Assembly (NCBI GenBank): GCA_014729615.1
Contig: WJJQ01000005.1
Span: 1-6,158, forward strand
Direction of reading: 5' to 3'
Source: Candidatus Peregrinibacteria bacterium
GTDB lineage: Bacteria > Patescibacteriota > Gracilibacteria > UBA1369
Length of the DNA stretch: 6,158 nt
Position 1 is the first letter of the stretch; each line of letters begins with the position of its first letter. The position numbers and the translations under genes are program-made. Shown piece by piece: positions 4,381 through 6,158 of this stretch. The notes beneath the pieces are model-generated. The model was not told the origin of the DNA and did no database searches. It saw nothing but the letters and a program-made list of their open reading frames with translations.

Positions 4381-5318
4381 GAACCGACTTACAACCAAAC
4401 TCCAAATCCGACCGCTTGGGCAACCTCCTCCCCCTCAACCAACTCGGAACCTCCGGCCCTTATGTAACCAACCTTGGCGTGGGCGGCGCGCACATTGGGG
4501 AAGCTTCGGAGCAAGAAGCGCGGGCTATAATTAAAAAAGCTTTGGAGGAAGGTGTGCGCTTTTTTGATAACGCACCTCTTTACGGCGATGGAAGATCCGA
4601 AGAACTTTACGGACAATTCCTTACTCCCAAATACAGAGATGACATCTTCCTGATGAGCAAATCTTTAGCCGAAGACAAAAACACGGCCTTACAAGACCTC
4701 GACGACTCCCTCAACCGCATGAAAACCGATTACCTGGACCTTTGGCAAATTCACGGTCTAAAAAGCCCCGAAGATGTTGAGACGCGGGTACAAAACGGTG
4801 TACTCGATGCTTACTTGGAAGCTCAACAAAACGGCAAAGTTAAATACATCGGCTTCACCGGCCACTCAAACTACAAAGCCCACCTCAAAATGCTGGAAGA
4901 GATCGAGAAACGCGGCATACGAATGACCTCCGCCCAGATGCCCATCAACCCCGCGGATCCTCACTTTAACAGTTTCCTCACCAATGTCGTACCCAAATTC
5001 ACAGAGGCCGGCATCGGCATACTGGCAATGAAAACCCTGGCTTTTGGTCGCTTCTTTGGCGGCAATATCGGCTGGAAAAGCACCGACACTTATGCGGAGC
5101 CTGTTGTACCGGCAACTCTTTCAGTCGCAGATGTCTTGAGTTTTGTCTGGTCCCAGCCTATCACGACTCTAATAAGCGGTATGGCAAGCATCGACCAAGT
5201 TTCACACAATGCCGCTATCGCACGCAAAACGCCTAATCTAAATCAATCCGAACTGCAAAAAATTATTGACGCGACAATTCCCTTCGCCGGTCAAAATTTG
5301 GAATTCTATAAAGACTGA
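4377..5318 (+). CDS. Aldo/keto reductase family oxidoreductase
   Basis: A 313-aa protein of normal length for the NAD(P)H-dependent aldo/keto reductases, which form a cytosolic (beta/alpha)8 barrel and reduce aldehydes and ketones. The catalytic tetrad is recognisable: D64 and Y69 in RFFDNAPLYG (61-70), K95 in FLMSKS (91-96) and H126 in LWQIHG (122-127). KVKYIGFTGHSNY (154-166) is the usual 'k.r.iG.S.h' strand of the family. The first 20 or so residues before LGTSG...TNLGVGG are polar and longer than usual; a coupled start at 4377 (ATGA overlap) explains them, and no internal start is better. Its GC is clearly higher than the cassette genes. The NUDIX gene follows 51 nt after the stop, probably in one operon. 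Substrate cannot be predicted; detoxification of reactive carbonyls is one possibility. Confidence 0.93.
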   Translation: MRTDLQPNSKSDRLGNLLPLNQLGTSGPYVTNLGVGGAHIGEASEQEARAIIKKALEEGVRFFDNAPLYGDGRSEELYGQFLTPKYRDDIFLMSKSLAEDKNTALQDLDDSLNRMKTDYLDLWQIHGLKSPEDVETRVQNGVLDAYLEAQQNGKVKYIGFTGHSNYKAHLKMLEEIEKRGIRMTSAQMPINPADPHFNSFLTNVVPKFTEAGIGILAMKTLAFGRFFGGNIGWKSTDTYAEPVVPATLSVADVLSFVWSQPITTLISGMASIDQVSHNAAIARKTPNLNQSELQKIIDATIPFAGQNLEFYKD

Positions 5319-5367
5319 TTGATACATTCAATGTTTGACTTTGTACGATTTACGATGTACGTTGCAC
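5319..5367 (+). repeat. Degenerate heptamer tract (seven 7-nt units)
   Basis: The gap between the AKR stop and the NUDIX start divides into seven in-register units: ttgatac, attcaat, gtttgac, tttgtac, gatttac, gatgtac, gttgcac. Most end in AC. The same kind of 7-nt unit fills 5843-5947. An open reading frame from TTG 5319 through this tract exists but is probably not translated. Confidence 0.7.
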
Positions 5368-5369
5368 AA

Positions 5370-5765
5370 ATGGTAAAGATCATCATCGCCTCCGGCCCCG
5401 TTATCGTCGAAGATGACAAAGTACTTTTAAACCAGCATGGAGACACGACCTTCTGGAAGTTTTGCGGCGGCAAAGTAGAAGCCTATGACATCAGTCTCAA
5501 AGAAGCCGCCGCGCGCGAAGCTAAAGAAGAAATCGGCGTAGATTTAGAATTCGCCGACGCTGAACCTTTTGTGATGCATACCGCCAAACACACCGACGAT
5601 GGCGACATTGACGTCCTCCTTGTCCACTTCCTCGCCAAACGCGTCGGTGATGTTGTTAAAGGCGCCGACATCCGCGAGGTTGCCTGGCACGACATCAACA
5701 ATCTCCCCGCTGACCTCGCACCCAACATCATCCCAACTCTAAAACACTTCGGTTATTTAAGTTAA
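5370..5765 (+). CDS. NUDIX hydrolase
   Basis: 131 aa from ATG 5370, starting MVKIIIASGPVIVEDDKVLL, a typical first strand of a NUDIX domain. Upstream in-frame starts (TTG 5319, ATG 5331, ATG 5355) would translate a heptamer-repeat tract and are rejected. The NUDIX box is G34 to V57: GGKVEAYD followed by REAKEEIGV, with R49, E50, E53 and E54 as the metal-binding core. Against GX5EX7REUXEEXGU there is one extra residue, and D40 takes the place of the first Glu, a mild departure. The family hydrolyses nucleoside diphosphates linked to another group (oxidised nucleotides, NADH, nucleotide sugars). A C-terminal 'EVAWHDINNLP' (about 101-111) is the common strand/helix after the box. Last gene of the probable operon, ending just before a terminator. 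Confidence 0.9.
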   Translation: MVKIIIASGPVIVEDDKVLLNQHGDTTFWKFCGGKVEAYDISLKEAAAREAKEEIGVDLEFADAEPFVMHTAKHTDDGDIDVLLVHFLAKRVGDVVKGADIREVAWHDINNLPADLAPNIIPTLKHFGYLS

Positions 5766-5784
5766 CCTCGCGCACCATTCCCCC

Positions 5785-5801
5785 GTCGAGCTGAGCTCGA
5801 C
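5785..5801 (+). other. Hairpin preceding the terminator
   Basis: gtcgagc (5785-5791) and gctcgac (5795-5801) form a perfect 7-bp stem with loop tga. It stands immediately upstream of the terminator stem; the two may act as tandem hairpins in the 3' UTR. Confidence 0.6.
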
Positions 5802-5802
5802 A

Positions 5803-5826
5803 CCCCCTTTCCCAAAGGGGGCTTTT
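5803..5826 (+). terminator. Rho-independent terminator after the NUDIX gene
   Basis: CCCCCTTT (5803-5810) pairs perfectly with AAAGGGGG (5814-5821) around a CCC loop, followed by CTTTT and AT-rich sequence. There is no T-run on the other side, so it serves the + strand operon only. Confidence 0.8.
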
Positions 5827-5842
5827 AATACTTGTAGGGGGC

Positions 5843-5947
5843 GAATTACGAAATACGATATGATCCGTTCCTGATTCGTAGTTCGACATTCGTAGTTCGT
5901 AGTTCGACATTCGACGTAGGACGCGGGACGTGCGACGTCGAACGTGA
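5843..5947. repeat. Degenerate heptamer tandem repeat tract (about 15 units)
   Basis: 105 nt read as 7-nt units in one register: gaattac, gaaatac, gatatga, tccgttc, ctgattc, gtagttc, gacattc, gtagttc, gtagttc, gacattc, gacgtag, gacgcgg, gacgtgc, gacgtcg, aacgtga. Units commonly begin GTA or GAC and end TTC in the centre. No convincing gene overlaps it; open frames through it are repeat-derived. It resembles the short tandemly repeated heptamers known from some bacteria such as cyanobacteria. Confidence 0.75.
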
Positions 5948-6026
5948 ATCGCATGCACGCGCTCAGATACATATTGCACTCCTCTAACCAAGGAGAAACA
6001 TGCAAATACAGCGCAAAGGGCTTTTG
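5948..6026. other. Intergenic stretch, no clear feature
   Basis: Between the heptamer tract and the end of the - strand frame. Only a 5-bp inverted repeat, ctcct (5979-5983) with aggag (5991-5995), is seen. It lacks a T-run on either strand. Confidence 0.4.
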
Positions 6027-6158
6027 TCAACGACTTGGAACAACCACTAAGCATATTTGCAGATAGTTAAGCGGATTTTCGAACATTTTCGGAGCGTTCC
6101 AGCGAGCCTCGAATTCCCGCAATAAATTAGGCAGCCACTTCTTGTGATAGTGATGAAA
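6027..6158 (-). CDS. Partial C-terminus of an unidentified protein (enters from right edge)
   Basis: On the - strand, from the window edge to a TGA at 6027-6029, there are 43 open codons. They begin FHHYHKKWLPNLLREFEARW and end NYLQICLVVVPSR. The composition (Trp, Pro, alternating charged and hydrophobic residues, a final hydrophobic strand) looks like real protein. A closing strand of this kind occurs in, for example, class I SAM-dependent methyltransferases, but the piece is too short to assign. It would converge on the NUDIX operon. The start lies outside the window. Confidence 0.5.
   Translation of the reverse strand, partial: FHHYHKKWLPNLLREFEARWNAPKMFENPLNYLQICLVVVPSR

Noticed and set aside
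6000..6050. 16-codon + strand ORF after a strong AAGGAG, possible leader peptide
   Set aside because: It overlaps the more protein-like - strand frame, no attenuator structure follows it, and there is no + strand gene after it in the window.
5728..6054. Two - strand open frames across the terminator and the heptamer tract
   Set aside because: They cross a terminator stem and low-complexity heptamers, and the frames are open only because of the repeat.

Overview
The left two thirds of the window (about 1-4110) is an integron gene-cassette array. It holds six consecutive cassettes with + strand genes. Each ends in an attC recombination site: a left R box close to RYYYAAC, an imperfect palindrome of about 90-140 nt, and a right box close to GTTRRRY. 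A truncated attC opens the window, five intact-looking ones follow, and a decayed one closes the array. No integrase gene or attI is visible. The orientation (genes and attC left to right, decayed last site) suggests this is the distal end of an array whose integrase, if any, lies left of the window; otherwise it is an integrase-less attC cluster (CALIN).

Cassette cargo, in order: a VOC/glyoxalase-fold protein (197-559), a 109-aa membrane protein (795-1124), a CPBP (CAAX/Abi-type) intramembrane protease (1344-2063), an unrecognised 225-aa soluble protein (2326-3003), an unrecognised 118-aa soluble protein (3211-3567), and a 53-aa two-helix membrane protein (3761-3922). The cargo is AT-rich and mostly lacks Shine-Dalgarno sequences. 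The most unusual observation is that the attC palindromes do not stop at the R boxes. In every cassette the leader just after the right box is complementary to the tail just after the stop codon, over stretches from 15 nt to an arm of about 65 nt, so that each ORF is framed by inverted repeats. Two cassettes with unrelated genes (protease and 53-aa protein) share the same leader, tail and attC type, like one shell with swapped contents. Three tails also carry a related extra block of about 40-57 nt between the inverted repeat and the left R box.

The right third (about 4110-6158) has higher GC and looks chromosomal. A short two-helix membrane protein (4159-4380) overlaps by ATGA an aldo/keto reductase (4377-5318). 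A NUDIX hydrolase follows (best start 5370) and ends at a rho-independent terminator (5803-5826). The gap before the NUDIX gene (5319-5367) and a block after the terminator (5843-5947) are built of degenerate 7-nt units in register. A partial - strand reading frame (6027-6158) enters from the right edge.

Organism: a bacterium using TGA as a stop codon (4378-4380, 5316-5318). Few Shine-Dalgarno sites, compact spacing and degenerate heptamer tracts would fit a candidate-phyla (Patescibacteria-like) genome, but this is a weak inference and no marker gene settles it. Functionally, the array is a store of exchangeable accessory genes, while the AKR-NUDIX cluster is probably a small resident housekeeping or detoxification operon.
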